Assembly: GCF_024346955.1 (NCBI RefSeq)
Contig: NZ_AP024884.1
Coordinates: 558,001 to 622,000, forward strand
Source of the DNA: Vibrio mangrovi
GTDB lineage: Bacteria > Pseudomonadota > Gammaproteobacteria > Enterobacterales > Vibrionaceae
Length of the DNA stretch: 64,000 nt
Direction: 5' to 3'
A program made the translations under genes and the position numbers. Shown here piece by piece: positions 1 to 8,200 of this stretch. The stretch's first letter is position 1. Every line of letters starts with the position of its first letter. A model generated the notes under the pieces. It worked only from the letters and a program-made list of their open reading frames with translations. It searched no databases and was not told the origin of the DNA.

Positions 1-1897
1 TACGGGCAGGTAAAAATCCGAACAGAATGCCGATGAGCGTAGAACAGAGAAATGCGGTGACAATTGATGTGGTTGAATAAATCATCTGGAAATTCCCGCC
101 ACTGTAAGAAAAAATAACCCCGATCAGGTAAGCAAGCATAATACCGAGAACGCCACCACAAAGGCAGACAAGTACCGCTTCAATCAGAAACTGGCGCAGA
201 ATATCACTTTGTCTGGCTCCGACTGCCATCCGTACTCCAATTTCTTTCGTCCGCTCAGTAACTGAAACCAGCATAATGTTCATGACACCAATTCCACCAA
301 CGATCAGAGAGATGACGGCAATCGCTGAAATCAGCAGGGCCATTGTCGCAGTGGTTTTTTCGATATTCTGACGGATAGTATCCGTGTTGATGGTAAAGAA
401 ATCCTGAGTACCGTGACGCATTTTTAGTAAAGAGATGATAGCCTGTTCGGCTGCGCTACTTGGGGCGGAATCATTGATCCTGACCGTAAGTCGGTTCAGA
501 TGAGGCTGACCGAGCATCCGACCGGAAACTGTGGTATACGGAACCCATACTTTGAGAGAGTCATTATTGCCGAAAGCACTTTCTCTGGGCTTGGTCACGC
601 CGATAATCCGTACCGGCAACGTATTAAGAAAGATGACCTGACCGATTGGGTTGCTGTCCGGGAAGATCTCTTGCCTGGTATTGTCATCAATGATCGCTTC
701 CTGAGCCAGGGACTGGACACTCTGTTTGTCCCAGTATTGACCACTGTCTATTTCATAGCCTCTGACCCGGAAATATTCCGGCCCGACACCTTCAATGCTT
801 GCCGTGACCGCCTGATTGGTATAACGAATGGTAACGCTTGTGTTAATTGATGGTGTGACACTGTCAACAAAGGGAAGGCTTTTCAGGGCTTCACCATCGC
901 TGGCTTTCAATGTCCTGATTCGATCAGAGCGCCGATCACCAAAGCCTTTTCCCGGTAGAATATCAATGGTATTTGTCCCCATGGAACTGATATTTTTCAG
1001 AATGGCTTGTCGTGAGCCAGTTCCCAGAGCAACAACCGATACGACAGATGCAATACCGATAATAATACCAAGCATAGTCAGAAAGGTTCTGAGGCGATGG
1101 CTCGACATCGCTAGTAAAGCCATCTTGAATGCTTCAGTGTAGCGATCCCAGTTAAACCAGCGGTGACTCTGCGAAGACTTGTTCTGTTGCAGAGAGCCTT
1201 GCCGGTTGTTGTGATGTCGTTGATCACTAATGATCTCTCCATCTTTAATTTCAATGATGCGATCTGCAAACTGAGCTACATGCATGTCATGAGTCACAAT
1301 GATAATCGTGTGACCATCCTGATGCAGTTCCTGTAACAGTTGCAGCATTTCATCGCCACTGTGGCTATCCAAAGCCCCGGTTGGTTCATCGGCTAATATG
1401 ACGTCTCCGCCATTTATCAGAGCCCGGGCGACGCTGACTCGCTGCTGCTGACCGCCACTGAGCTGATTGGGTTTATGATCCAGACGTTCTCCCAGCCCGA
1501 GACGAGTCAGTAATTGCCGGGCCCGATCTCTGCGTATTTTTCGATCCTTACCTGCGTAGACCGAAGGCACTTCAACATTATCGACAGCTGTTAAGTCTCC
1601 CAACAAGTGATAGCGCTGAAAGATAAATCCAAAATATTCCCTGCGTAGTTGAGCTAATTCATCGCCACTCATTGACGATGTATCTTGTCCGTTAATCCGA
1701 TAATTACCTTGTGATGGTTTGTCGAGACAGCCAAGAATATTCATCAGTGTCGATTTCCCCGAACCGGAGGCTCCGACAATCGCGACCATTTCTCCCCGTT
1801 CAATGGTGAGTTCGATGTCTTTCAGTACGGTCAGCGTCTGATCCCCGGCGGGAAAAGACCGGGATACGCCGGACAGATGGAGTAATGCTTCTCTCAT
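1..1897 (-). CDS. macB: MacB-type macrolide/peptide efflux ABC transporter, ATPase-permease fusion (3' end cut by window)
   Basis: Reading the minus strand from the ATG at 1897 gives an open frame that runs off the window start. The N-terminal ABC domain has Walker A GASGSGKST, signature LSGGQQQRVSVARAL and Walker B VILADEPTGALD. After a linker near residue 245 comes a first membrane helix, a large periplasmic domain and the C-terminal FtsX-like permease (MNIMLVSVTERTKEIGVRMA). The last readable residues (GFLPA) are near the usual MacB end, so only about 20 codons are missing. It starts 3 bases after the macA stop, so the two are one operon. The family works with MacA and a TolC-type channel to export substrates from the periplasm. 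The substrate here is not known. Confidence 0.93.
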   Translation of the reverse strand, partial: MREALLHLSGVSRSFPAGDQTLTVLKDIELTIERGEMVAIVGASGSGKSTLMNILGCLDKPSQGNYRINGQDTSSMSGDELAQLRREYFGFIFQRYHLLGDLTAVDNVEVPSVYAGKDRKIRRDRARQLLTRLGLGERLDHKPNQLSGGQQQRVSVARALINGGDVILADEPTGALDSHSGDEMLQLLQELHQDGHTIIIVTHDMHVAQFADRIIEIKDGEIISDQRHHNNRQGSLQQNKSSQSHRWFNWDRYTEAFKMALLAMSSHRLRTFLTMLGIIIGIASVVSVVALGTGSRQAILKNISSMGTNTIDILPGKGFGDRRSDRIRTLKASDGEALKSLPFVDSVTPSINTSVTIRYTNQAVTASIEGVGPEYFRVRGYEIDSGQYWDKQSVQSLAQEAIIDDNTRQEIFPDSNPIGQVIFLNTLPVRIIGVTKPRESAFGNNDSLKVWVPYTTVSGRMLGQPHLNRLTVRINDSAPSSAAEQAIISLLKMRHGTQDFFTINTDTIRQNIEKTTATMALLISAIAVISLIVGGIGVMNIMLVSVTERTKEIGVRMAVGARQSDILRQFLIEAVLVCLCGGVLGIMLAYLIGVIFSYSGGNFQMIYSTTSIVTAFLCSTLIGILFGFLPAR

Positions 1898-1900
1898 CTT

Positions 1901-3082
1901 TTAAATCCCCATGGGCCGACGGAAACGACGGGAAGTATAAGTCTCACTATTTGGCAGGCTGAGAACCACTTTCTCTCCTTCCTGCAGACCGCTGAGTACT
2001 TCGGCTCTGACCTTATTGTTTATACCAATTGTTACATCGCGAAATTCAATCTGGCCTTTTACCAGCACCGGTACCTGATAACTGTTTGGAGTATCAGGAC
2101 TGGGTTGTAACACCTGAGATGGGATAATCAGGGCATCATCAGACTGATTGAGAACAATGGTTACCTGTGCTGTCATGCCGATTCTCAGCACACCATCAGG
2201 ATTATCTACATCGAACAAGCCATTATAATAAATTGCTTCTGAATCATCAGATGCCATATCGCTGTCATCTCCGTCCATTGATGTCGGCCCCGGTTCAATG
2301 GCTCGTAAAGTTGCTTTGTAGCGATGATTCGGTTGCCCCAGTATGGTGAAATAGACCGGCTGGCCTGGCTGGACATGAATGACATCCGCTTCGGATATTT
2401 CTGCTTTAACCGTCATTTTATTCAGGCTCGCCAGTTCAACAATGGTCGGTGTGGTTTGATTGGCATTTACTGTCTGACCGACTTCAACAGCGGTATAAAC
2501 GACAGTTCCGTCCATCGGTGCTGAGATCGTCGTATAACTCAGATCGACTTTGGCGGAGTCAACATTGATTTCTGCCTGTTCAATTCCTGCACTCAGTTCA
2601 TCCAGCTCTGCCTGATAGACAGCAAGGTTAGATTCGGCTAATTCATAATCTGCTTTGGAGCTGGCATTATCTGCCAACATCGCTTTCTGGCGGTCATATG
2701 CCAGCCGGGCTTGTCGGATTTGAGCTTGTTTAGCCCGGTATTGCGCCCTCAGGCTGGCAAGAGAGGCGAGAGATTCTTTCAGGCTATTTTGTTGTGTCAG
2801 ACTGTCGATTTGAGCAATCAACTGTCCTTTCTTTATCTGCTCACCTAATGTTACTGGTAAGTTGACAATCTGCCCGGAGACCTGAGCGCCGACACTGACC
2901 AGTCTGGATGCCTGTAACATGCCGTTGGCAAGAACACTATTTTCAATGTGACCTCTTTTCACGGTTTGTGTTGCATAAATCGGCTGTGGTTCTGGTTGTA
3001 GCCACCAGTAGGCAACTCCGGCTGAGAGGGCAATAAGTAGAAGTACACCAAAGAACAGCAATTGTTTCGATAGTTTTTTCAT
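1901..3082 (-). CDS. macA: MacA-type periplasmic adaptor (membrane fusion protein)
   Basis: This 393-residue protein is the adaptor partner of MacB. An N-terminal membrane anchor (about residues 5-25, LLFFGVLLLIALSAG) is followed by a lipoyl/barrel-sandwich half, a coiled-coil hairpin rich in Ala, Gln and Leu (about 90-170), the second lipoyl half (DLSYTTISAPMDGTVV) and a beta-barrel/MP domain. An upstream in-frame start at 3178 would add 32 residues ahead of the anchor. I chose the ATG at 3082 because it puts the anchor at the N-terminus, as in the family. The Shine-Dalgarno is weak. There is an acidic Asp/Ser/Glu stretch (DGDDSDMASDDSEA) in the barrel region that I do not recall from other MacA proteins. 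Confidence 0.92.
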   Translation of the reverse strand: MKKLSKQLLFFGVLLLIALSAGVAYWWLQPEPQPIYATQTVKRGHIENSVLANGMLQASRLVSVGAQVSGQIVNLPVTLGEQIKKGQLIAQIDSLTQQNSLKESLASLASLRAQYRAKQAQIRQARLAYDRQKAMLADNASSKADYELAESNLAVYQAELDELSAGIEQAEINVDSAKVDLSYTTISAPMDGTVVYTAVEVGQTVNANQTTPTIVELASLNKMTVKAEISEADVIHVQPGQPVYFTILGQPNHRYKATLRAIEPGPTSMDGDDSDMASDDSEAIYYNGLFDVDNPDGVLRIGMTAQVTIVLNQSDDALIIPSQVLQPSPDTPNSYQVPVLVKGQIEFRDVTIGINNKVRAEVLSGLQEGEKVVLSLPNSETYTSRRFRRPMGI

Positions 3083-3415
3083 AACAGGTAAGAGACCATA
3101 TAGATAAACAACAAGTGTCACAAATATGTTTGAATGGTTAATCTGCCACAAGCGTTGACAACTAACAAGGACACACACTAGGGATTACATAACTTTACAA
3201 CTCCATTCTTACGAGGACATACACTCTTTTATCAAAGAGTTATAAGAATATAGATATGTTTTTTACTAGTGGACAGAACTAGCTTTTCTTCGGAAGGAAA
3301 ACATGAGGGGAAAGTGTATGATATTTGTGTGACTGGCTTAAAGCTGATAAGTGTTTTTATATATGTTACAAATGATTTGATATGCTTATGAGGTCATGTT
3401 CTGGCAGGAAAAAAT
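3083..3415. other. Intergenic region upstream of macA, holding two repeat copies
   Basis: No gene is visible. The stretch holds the macA promoter side and two diverged copies of the GGACANACAC repeat at 3164-3179 and 3209-3226. These form the left bracket of the RAYT gene. The rest is AT-rich with no clear terminator. Confidence 0.6.
3164..3226 (+). repeat. Left bracket of the RAYT gene: two GGACAYACAC repeat copies
   Basis: The outer copy reads AACAAGGACACACACT (3164-3179) and the inner copy TTACGAGGACATACAC (3209-3224). The inner copy is an exact 16-base inverted match to 4521-4536 on the other side of the transposase gene. The outer copy matches the inverted 4546-4560 copy more loosely. 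This paired inverted layout is typical of sequences served by REP-associated transposases. Confidence 0.75.
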
Positions 3416-4372
3416 TTATATTGAGAATCCATGCAGTCGCTGTCTATTCAAACTGTGTTTGACAACCTGAAGTCGTTTGGGGTGACCAATCCACAAACAC
3501 CGCTTTCGCTCAAATTGGGTACATAGATTGAAACTCGCGGTTTGCCCCAAAGACAGCCGCACAAGAATTACGGGCTGATTTCTATCAATGTATCCCGGTT
3601 TACCTTCTCGGATCTGCCGCCCCACCCAATCGACCCACTCAATATAGTCAATCAAACGAAATGGAAGACCATCAGTCTTTTTCTGATAGGATTCACCAAC
3701 AAATGGAAATAATCCCGATGATATAGGTGGATTATCCACCAGTGAGTCAAGCCGTCTCTTGAGGGCGGTATATTCTGATGTTTCCGGAGTTTCAGCAATA
3801 CCTGCCCGAACCGGATTTAGGTCGGTATAGGCCATGGCCGCCAGCAACGCTCTCTCATCCAGTAATGCCTGAGACTTGAAACGGCTTTCCCAGAAATGTC
3901 CACGACATTGGTCTTCCTGATTGGCTTGTCTGGCAATACTGAAATTGAGCTCTTTCATAAACCAGCTCAGGGAATAGAGTCGCTCCCGCCAGAGATGGAT
4001 GATTCTTCGACAGGCCTGAGCTTCAGATGGAGAGACCTGATTTTTCAGATACCGTTGTATCAGAGAAGGGAGCTGATGTTCTTTCTTCCAGCGTTCAATC
4101 ACTTCACTGTCCGGGAGTTGTGAGGCTTTTGCCTGATTGATATGAACCACCAGATGATAATGGTTACTCATCACGGCATAGGCACAGATGTCGATGCAAT
4201 AAACCTGAGCCAGGGATAGAATACGTTGTTCAACCCAGTCACGCCGGTGCGCGTAAGATTTTCCGGTCAGAGGGTCTTCACCACACAGAAATGCCCGGCG
4301 GACACAGCGTGATACACAGTGATAGTAGGTGGTGAGATGAAGAGCAACCAACTGAGCTCTGGCGATAGTCAT
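3416..4372 (-). CDS. REP-associated tyrosine transposase (RAYT; IS200-like Y1/HUH nuclease)
   Basis: This 318-residue protein belongs to the Y1 transposase-like family whose members are usually single-copy and act on short palindromic repeats. The HUH metal motif is HYH at residues 71-73, inside YAVMSNHYHLVVH. The later block AYTDLNPVRAG carries the expected catalytic tyrosine region. The protein is full length for its group. The start at 4372 (MTIARAQLVALH) matches the usual N-terminus; a longer reading from 4459 adds 29 low-complexity residues. There is no clear Shine-Dalgarno. The gene is bracketed by inverted GTGTATGTCC-type repeats that resemble the repeats scattered through the left half of the window. 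I infer that it or a relative spread them. It could also be domesticated. Confidence 0.88.
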   Translation of the reverse strand: MTIARAQLVALHLTTYYHCVSRCVRRAFLCGEDPLTGKSYAHRRDWVEQRILSLAQVYCIDICAYAVMSNHYHLVVHINQAKASQLPDSEVIERWKKEHQLPSLIQRYLKNQVSPSEAQACRRIIHLWRERLYSLSWFMKELNFSIARQANQEDQCRGHFWESRFKSQALLDERALLAAMAYTDLNPVRAGIAETPETSEYTALKRRLDSLVDNPPISSGLFPFVGESYQKKTDGLPFRLIDYIEWVDWVGRQIREGKPGYIDRNQPVILVRLSLGQTASFNLCTQFERKRCLWIGHPKRLQVVKHSLNRQRLHGFSI

Positions 4373-4517
4373 GAAGGAAATACTGTCTGTGAATGGTGCT
4401 GGCAGTATGTCGAAGTGGAGGGTTGGGGGAAAGGGGTATATGAACACAATACGAGTCATATTGTTTTTTTCGATGTAACTTTGATGTTGATAAAGGATGA
4501 CATACTGACTTTGTCTT

Positions 4518-4560
4518 AAGGTGTATGTCCTCGTAAAAAACGAGCGTGTGTCCTGCTAAG
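4518..4560 (-). repeat. Right bracket of the RAYT gene: two inverted repeat copies
   Basis: Two copies in inverse orientation to the left bracket: GTGTATGTCCTCGTAA (4521-4536), the exact reverse complement of 3209-3224, then GCGTGTGTCCTGCTAAG (4544-4560). They end only about 15 bases before the acetyltransferase start, so the insertion lies in that gene's promoter or leader. Confidence 0.75.
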
Positions 4561-4577
4561 TAAAGTAAGGAATAATG

Positions 4578-5096
4578 ATGAACATACAAAATCTACTAAT
4601 TCGAAATGAAAAAAATTCTGACTATGAAGAGATTTCTCACATAACTGAACTGGCTTTCGAGAAGCTAGAGATCAGTAACCACACAGAACAGTTTATTGTT
4701 GAAGCTCTGCGGGAAGCTGGTGTGTTAACAGTATCATTAGTTGCTGAAATTGAAGGATGTGTTGTCGGACATATTGCATTCTCTCCGGTCACCATATCAG
4801 ATGGTACTGTCGATTGGTATGGATTAGGACCAGTTTCTGTCCACCCAGACTATCAGCGTCAGGGGATTGGTAAGTCGTTGATACAGAAAGGCCTATCATA
4901 TCTTGAGTCTCGTGGCGCGAAAGGTTGTTGTCTGGTTGGTCATCCGGAATATTATCGTAAATTTGGTTTTGAGAATGTCCCAGGGCTAAGTATTGAAGGT
5001 GTTCCCCCTGAAGTATTTTTTGCACTGTCATTTGATGGAAATTTTCCGAAGGGAAGTGTGATGTTTCACGAAGGGTTCGGAGCTGATGGCCGATAA
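4578..5096 (+). CDS. GNAT-family N-acetyltransferase (YhbS-like)
   Basis: The protein is 172 residues from the ATG at 4578; a second ATG at 4575 lies directly before it. The AGGA motif is about 6 bases from 4578 and only 3 from 4575, which favours 4578. The GNAT acetyl-CoA loop is present as VHPDYQRQGIGKSLI, preceded by the beta-strand YGLGPVSV and followed by GHPEYYRKFGF. These motifs are typical of the YhbS/predicted N-acetyltransferase group. The substrate cannot be read from sequence. The gene begins just after the RAYT right bracket and converges on the lipoprotein gene at 5155. Confidence 0.85.
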   Translation: MNIQNLLIRNEKNSDYEEISHITELAFEKLEISNHTEQFIVEALREAGVLTVSLVAEIEGCVVGHIAFSPVTISDGTVDWYGLGPVSVHPDYQRQGIGKSLIQKGLSYLESRGAKGCCLVGHPEYYRKFGFENVPGLSIEGVPPEVFFALSFDGNFPKGSVMFHEGFGADGR

Positions 5097-5099
5097 TCC

Positions 5100-5129
5100 A
5101 GTAAGGATGGCAAATCTGCCATCCTTACT
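5100..5129. terminator. Hairpin between convergent genes
   Basis: A perfect 13-bp stem (5100-5112 with 5117-5129) with a 4-base loop lies between the acetyltransferase and lipoprotein stops. An A-run follows on the plus strand, so the U-tract is on the wrong side for a textbook terminator. It probably acts as a two-way transcription or decay barrier. Confidence 0.6.
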
Positions 5130-5154
5130 AAAAAAGTAATTCAAATCAATTGCC

Positions 5155-6468
5155 CTATTGAGCTGGTACTGTATTTTCAGTTTCTGAACTCTCTGTATTC
5201 GTTTCAGAAGTCGCGGAAGAGTTTTGAGCTGATGTCTCTGATTTGTTTTGCTCTGGTTGAGGAGCTATTGTTGGGGATGACTGCTGTGATTTTAACAGAG
5301 CAACCAACGTTTCCAGATTTTTTACATGTTCCTGTTCTTTGGATAACTGATCCTGCAGGGATTGTTGTTTCTGATAAGCATCAGTTAGTGCGGTTTGTAG
5401 CTTCTGATTACTCTGTTGCTGTTCTGCCAGAGTCTGCATTTGCTTAGCATTTTCAGCCTGCCAGCTTTCTTGTCGTTGCTGGGCTGACTGGTGAAGTGCC
5501 TCTACGCTTGCCAGAATACGATTTGTCTGTTCTCTTAAAACTTGGTCCCGGTAGTCCGAATTATCGATCGCTTGTGAAATTGCCAACAATTTATTTTCGA
5601 TCTCAAGAACAGTTGGCTCAAATTTACCATCTTCAATGCTACGCAACTGTTTCACCATATGTGTAACTTGTTCCAGATGGTCTATTTCAAACTGACCAAG
5701 CTGTGCCGCTTTTTCCATTGCCTCAAGATCCCGGGGATTGGATTGAGCTATTGTTTCTACAAGCTGGATCTGGTGACTGGCTTTAGCATAGGTGATAGGA
5801 GCTACCTCGTTAAACTCTTCCCGTTTCAGTACTGACAGTTTTTTCTGCAATGGCTGAACATATTTGAGATGCATAATTTTTACTTCAAGGCCACGGGAAG
5901 TGTTAAGAAATTCAACTTGCTTTGTCTGAGCCTTTTCCAGCTCATCTTTGGCGACATACTCGAAAAGAGTATGAAACATCTCGTTTACCCGTTTATATTC
6001 TCTTGCATCGTATTGTTTGGCATCAATTTGGTTCAGATAATCCATTTCAGCAATAGAATCGGTCAGAAAATGATCTGCCTTTTCTTTCAAAGCCTGAAGT
6101 TGATGCAACTGCTGTTCTACAGTGTTTATATACTGATTGAATTTATCTGCATATGTTTGACTTGAGAAAATCGATACGGACTCAGTCGACTTCGAAGGTT
6201 CAGTTTGAATTTCCCGATATAAATCCTGAGCTTCTTTCCAGTCATGCTGTAGCTTTTGATAATGTGTGGCTGAGTAGATTTCTAAAGATTCAGCATTAGC
6301 GAGCGTTTTGGACCACTGTTGGTAAGTCTTCTGGATATCAGTAAACAGTGCATAAGACTGAGCCTGACTGTTGGTAGGACTGTCCGATGAATTTTGATTT
6401 TGTGTACTCTGACAACCAGCAATTCCGATCAGCAGGCATAGAGCGACCGTTGATTTTATCGGTTTCAT
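5155..6468 (-). CDS. Predicted coiled-coil lipoprotein, function unknown
   Basis: This 437-residue protein has a lipoprotein signal (MKPIKSTVALCLLIGIAGC), with lipobox IAGC and acylated Cys at residue 19. The mature part is strongly alpha-helical and charged. A long Gln/Glu-rich coiled coil runs from about residue 320 to 395 (heptads around ALTDAYQKQQSLQDQL). The tail is a disordered Ser/Thr/Asn/Glu-rich stretch. The start has a good Shine-Dalgarno (AAGGATAAG). I do not recognise a catalytic domain. The architecture suggests an envelope structural or trafficking role, which is inference only. Confidence 0.75.
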   Translation of the reverse strand: MKPIKSTVALCLLIGIAGCQSTQNQNSSDSPTNSQAQSYALFTDIQKTYQQWSKTLANAESLEIYSATHYQKLQHDWKEAQDLYREIQTEPSKSTESVSIFSSQTYADKFNQYINTVEQQLHQLQALKEKADHFLTDSIAEMDYLNQIDAKQYDAREYKRVNEMFHTLFEYVAKDELEKAQTKQVEFLNTSRGLEVKIMHLKYVQPLQKKLSVLKREEFNEVAPITYAKASHQIQLVETIAQSNPRDLEAMEKAAQLGQFEIDHLEQVTHMVKQLRSIEDGKFEPTVLEIENKLLAISQAIDNSDYRDQVLREQTNRILASVEALHQSAQQRQESWQAENAKQMQTLAEQQQSNQKLQTALTDAYQKQQSLQDQLSKEQEHVKNLETLVALLKSQQSSPTIAPQPEQNKSETSAQNSSATSETNTESSETENTVPAQ

Positions 6469-6684
6469 GTTGCTTATCCTTATAATGAATCTATCTACTT
6501 AGCAGTTATTTTTCACGATTTGTCTTATTGTTCTACCTTGCCATACCTCTCTATCTTATACCAGTGTTATGACAATAATCTGGTGTCTGTTATGAGTGGT
6601 CTTTGAAGTGGTTTCACGTTTACACCGTGATTGTAGTGGAAGGATGTTCCGGGGAATTTATACAGAAGGAGTGTAAAGAGTGGA

Positions 6685-6724
6685 AATATCACTGTCACTA
6701 ACCGAATATAGAGACAGTGATATT
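6685..6724 (-). terminator. Hairpin downstream of the yccT-like gene
   Basis: A 12-bp perfect stem (6685-6696 with 6713-6724) with a 16-base loop lies 17 bases beyond the stop of the minus-strand gene ending at 6741. Only a short mixed T-rich tract follows on the minus strand, so termination may be partial. Confidence 0.6.
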
Positions 6725-6740
6725 AGTTTTAACTGGGATA

Positions 6741-7403
6741 TTACTGCTGATTAATGAACTGCTTAAAGCGTGAGCGGGTCTGTTCATCAGCCTGATCATA
6801 CCAATAATGTAACATTGTCTCTGCTGTTGTTGCCGAGGTTTTTGTTTGAGAAGATGTTACCGAACGGGCTGGTATTGTTTTAATCTGAGCCACATTTTGA
6901 GGTGCGTATTCAGGAATTGAAGCGACTTTGCCTGACTGATTGTAAATTGACATTTCTGTATAGTAATTACGACCAATCTGCATACCATCTTTTAATAACT
7001 TATCTTTGGTTACTTCAACATTCTGTCCATTCTGATTTGTCAGAGACCATTGCATGTTACCAATACGATCCTGAGCTTCCCGGGAGTTTCTGTACTTGGG
7101 AAGCTGGAAAGCAAGGCCTGTATCTTCTGCATTAAACACCGCAACAATGACATCACTTTCGACACCGATATTCTCTTTACCTTCCTGAAAAAAGGGTTCA
7201 TAACGGAAAACAACTTGTTGAAGTCCATTTTCCAAATGTAGTTTTTTCTGCGAATCAAAAAAACCACCACCGGATATTTCTGCTTTACTACCGTTTGCAA
7301 CAAGAATATCAACAGCTTCAGGAACATCAATTGTTACTTTTGCCATGGCTGAGCTACTTAGTAAAATCATGCTGGTGAATGATAACACCTTGGATATATT
7401 CAC
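6741..7403 (-). CDS. yccT: YccT/DUF2057-family periplasmic protein
   Basis: The 220-residue protein has a cleavable signal peptide (MNISKVLSFTSMILLSSSAMA) ending at an AMA-K site. It then shows the family pattern: short beta-rich domain VTIDVPEAVDILVANG, the QQVVFRYEPFF strand, and a C-terminal helical tail LHYWYDQADEQTRSRFKQF. The length equals that of E. coli YccT. The enterobacterial homologue has been linked to control of curli assembly, but no curli genes are visible here and the role in Vibrio is open. The Shine-Dalgarno AAAGGATAA supports this start. The promoter shares its gap with a three-copy repeat array. Confidence 0.8.
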   Translation of the reverse strand: MNISKVLSFTSMILLSSSAMAKVTIDVPEAVDILVANGSKAEISGGGFFDSQKKLHLENGLQQVVFRYEPFFQEGKENIGVESDVIVAVFNAEDTGLAFQLPKYRNSREAQDRIGNMQWSLTNQNGQNVEVTKDKLLKDGMQIGRNYYTEMSIYNQSGKVASIPEYAPQNVAQIKTIPARSVTSSQTKTSATTAETMLHYWYDQADEQTRSRFKQFINQQ

Positions 7404-7495
7404 TATTATTATCCTTTGTAATCAAATAGTTAATTGAGATAAGGATGCATAGATATTGTCTGAATTACAAGTGACAAATTTAAGAATTTCTCTTA

Positions 7496-7584
7496 GGGTG
7501 CCTGTCCTCATAAGGTTATCTCTGAGATTTTAAGGAGTTAGGGTATCTGTCCTTATAACTGCTTAAAGTGTCTGTCCTTGCAAC
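7496..7584 (+). repeat. Three-copy direct array of the GTGTCTGTCC repeat
   Basis: Copies at 7496-7514 (GGGTGCCTGTCCTCATAAG), 7541-7559 (GGGTATCTGTCCTTATAAC) and 7566-7584 (AAGTGTCTGTCCTTGCAAC), all in one orientation. They lie in the divergent gap between the yccT-like gene and the small secreted-protein gene, about 85 bases before the latter's start. Confidence 0.8.
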
Positions 7585-7669
7585 TGTCTGTAATCCTACC
7601 TTGTTCTGACACCTGCAGATAAAAATCAGTTATGATGACGCTATGATTGTGGTTTAAGCGAAAGTAGTG

Positions 7670-8134
7670 ATGCGTTATTTTTATTTGTTATGTTGTCTTC
7701 TGTTGAGTGGTTTTTCGTTCGTTACTCAGGCTGCCGGGAATCCGGCTTTGTTACAGGGGAAGTGGGATTGTGCGGCTTCGTTAAGTCAGCCTTTATATCA
7801 GTTAACCCTGACGACTCAGGAGCAATACCTTTCATCCCAAAAGTACGTCACCAGCGGTACATTAGTTGCCAGTCTGCCGGGACAGCCTATCAAAGTGAAA
7901 TATGCGGTTTCCGGTCACGGTACCTGGAAACTTGAAGGAGAGAAACTGATTCTGCAGGCAAAGCAACTGACTGTGGAGAATATAACGCATCCTGAATGGG
8001 AAGCGATGCTGAATCTGAAACAATACATTCCGAAACATGCCGGTGGGACATTAGACATTGTCCGGTTGGACCAACAACAGTTACAGTTAAAAGCTAAGAA
8101 CCTACCGGATAACATTCAATGCCATCGGGGATGA
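7670..8134 (+). CDS. Small secreted protein of unknown function
   Basis: A 154-residue protein with a clear signal peptide (MRYFYLLCCLLLSGFSFVTQAAG, cleavage near TQA-A). The mature protein is short and beta-rich: GKWDCAASLSQPLYQLTL, then HGTWKLEGEKLILQ. This recalls small lipocalin-like or copper-resistance-type domains, but I see no diagnostic motif. Two Cys remain after cleavage (WDCA and IQCHRG) and could form a disulfide closing the domain. GTG at 7667 precedes ATG at 7670; the ATG is preferred. Confidence 0.7.
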   Translation: MRYFYLLCCLLLSGFSFVTQAAGNPALLQGKWDCAASLSQPLYQLTLTTQEQYLSSQKYVTSGTLVASLPGQPIKVKYAVSGHGTWKLEGEKLILQAKQLTVENITHPEWEAMLNLKQYIPKHAGGTLDIVRLDQQQLQLKAKNLPDNIQCHRG

Positions 8135-8160
8135 TAAAGTTTTCCTGCCTGAAAAGAGAC

Positions 8161-8186
8161 TCCGGGATTATTGTGAATATCCCGGA
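8161..8186. terminator. Bidirectional terminator between convergent genes
   Basis: An 8-bp stem (TCCGGGAT 8161-8168 with ATCCCGGA 8179-8186) lies between the secreted-protein stop at 8134 and the guaD stop at 8201. It can serve both transcripts. Confidence 0.6.
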
Positions 8187-8200
8187 ATTTCTATGCATAG

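Noticed and set aside
500..1142. Plus-strand frames at 500-850 and 828-1142
   Set aside because: They lie opposite the clearly coding macB permease domain and have no protein family features.
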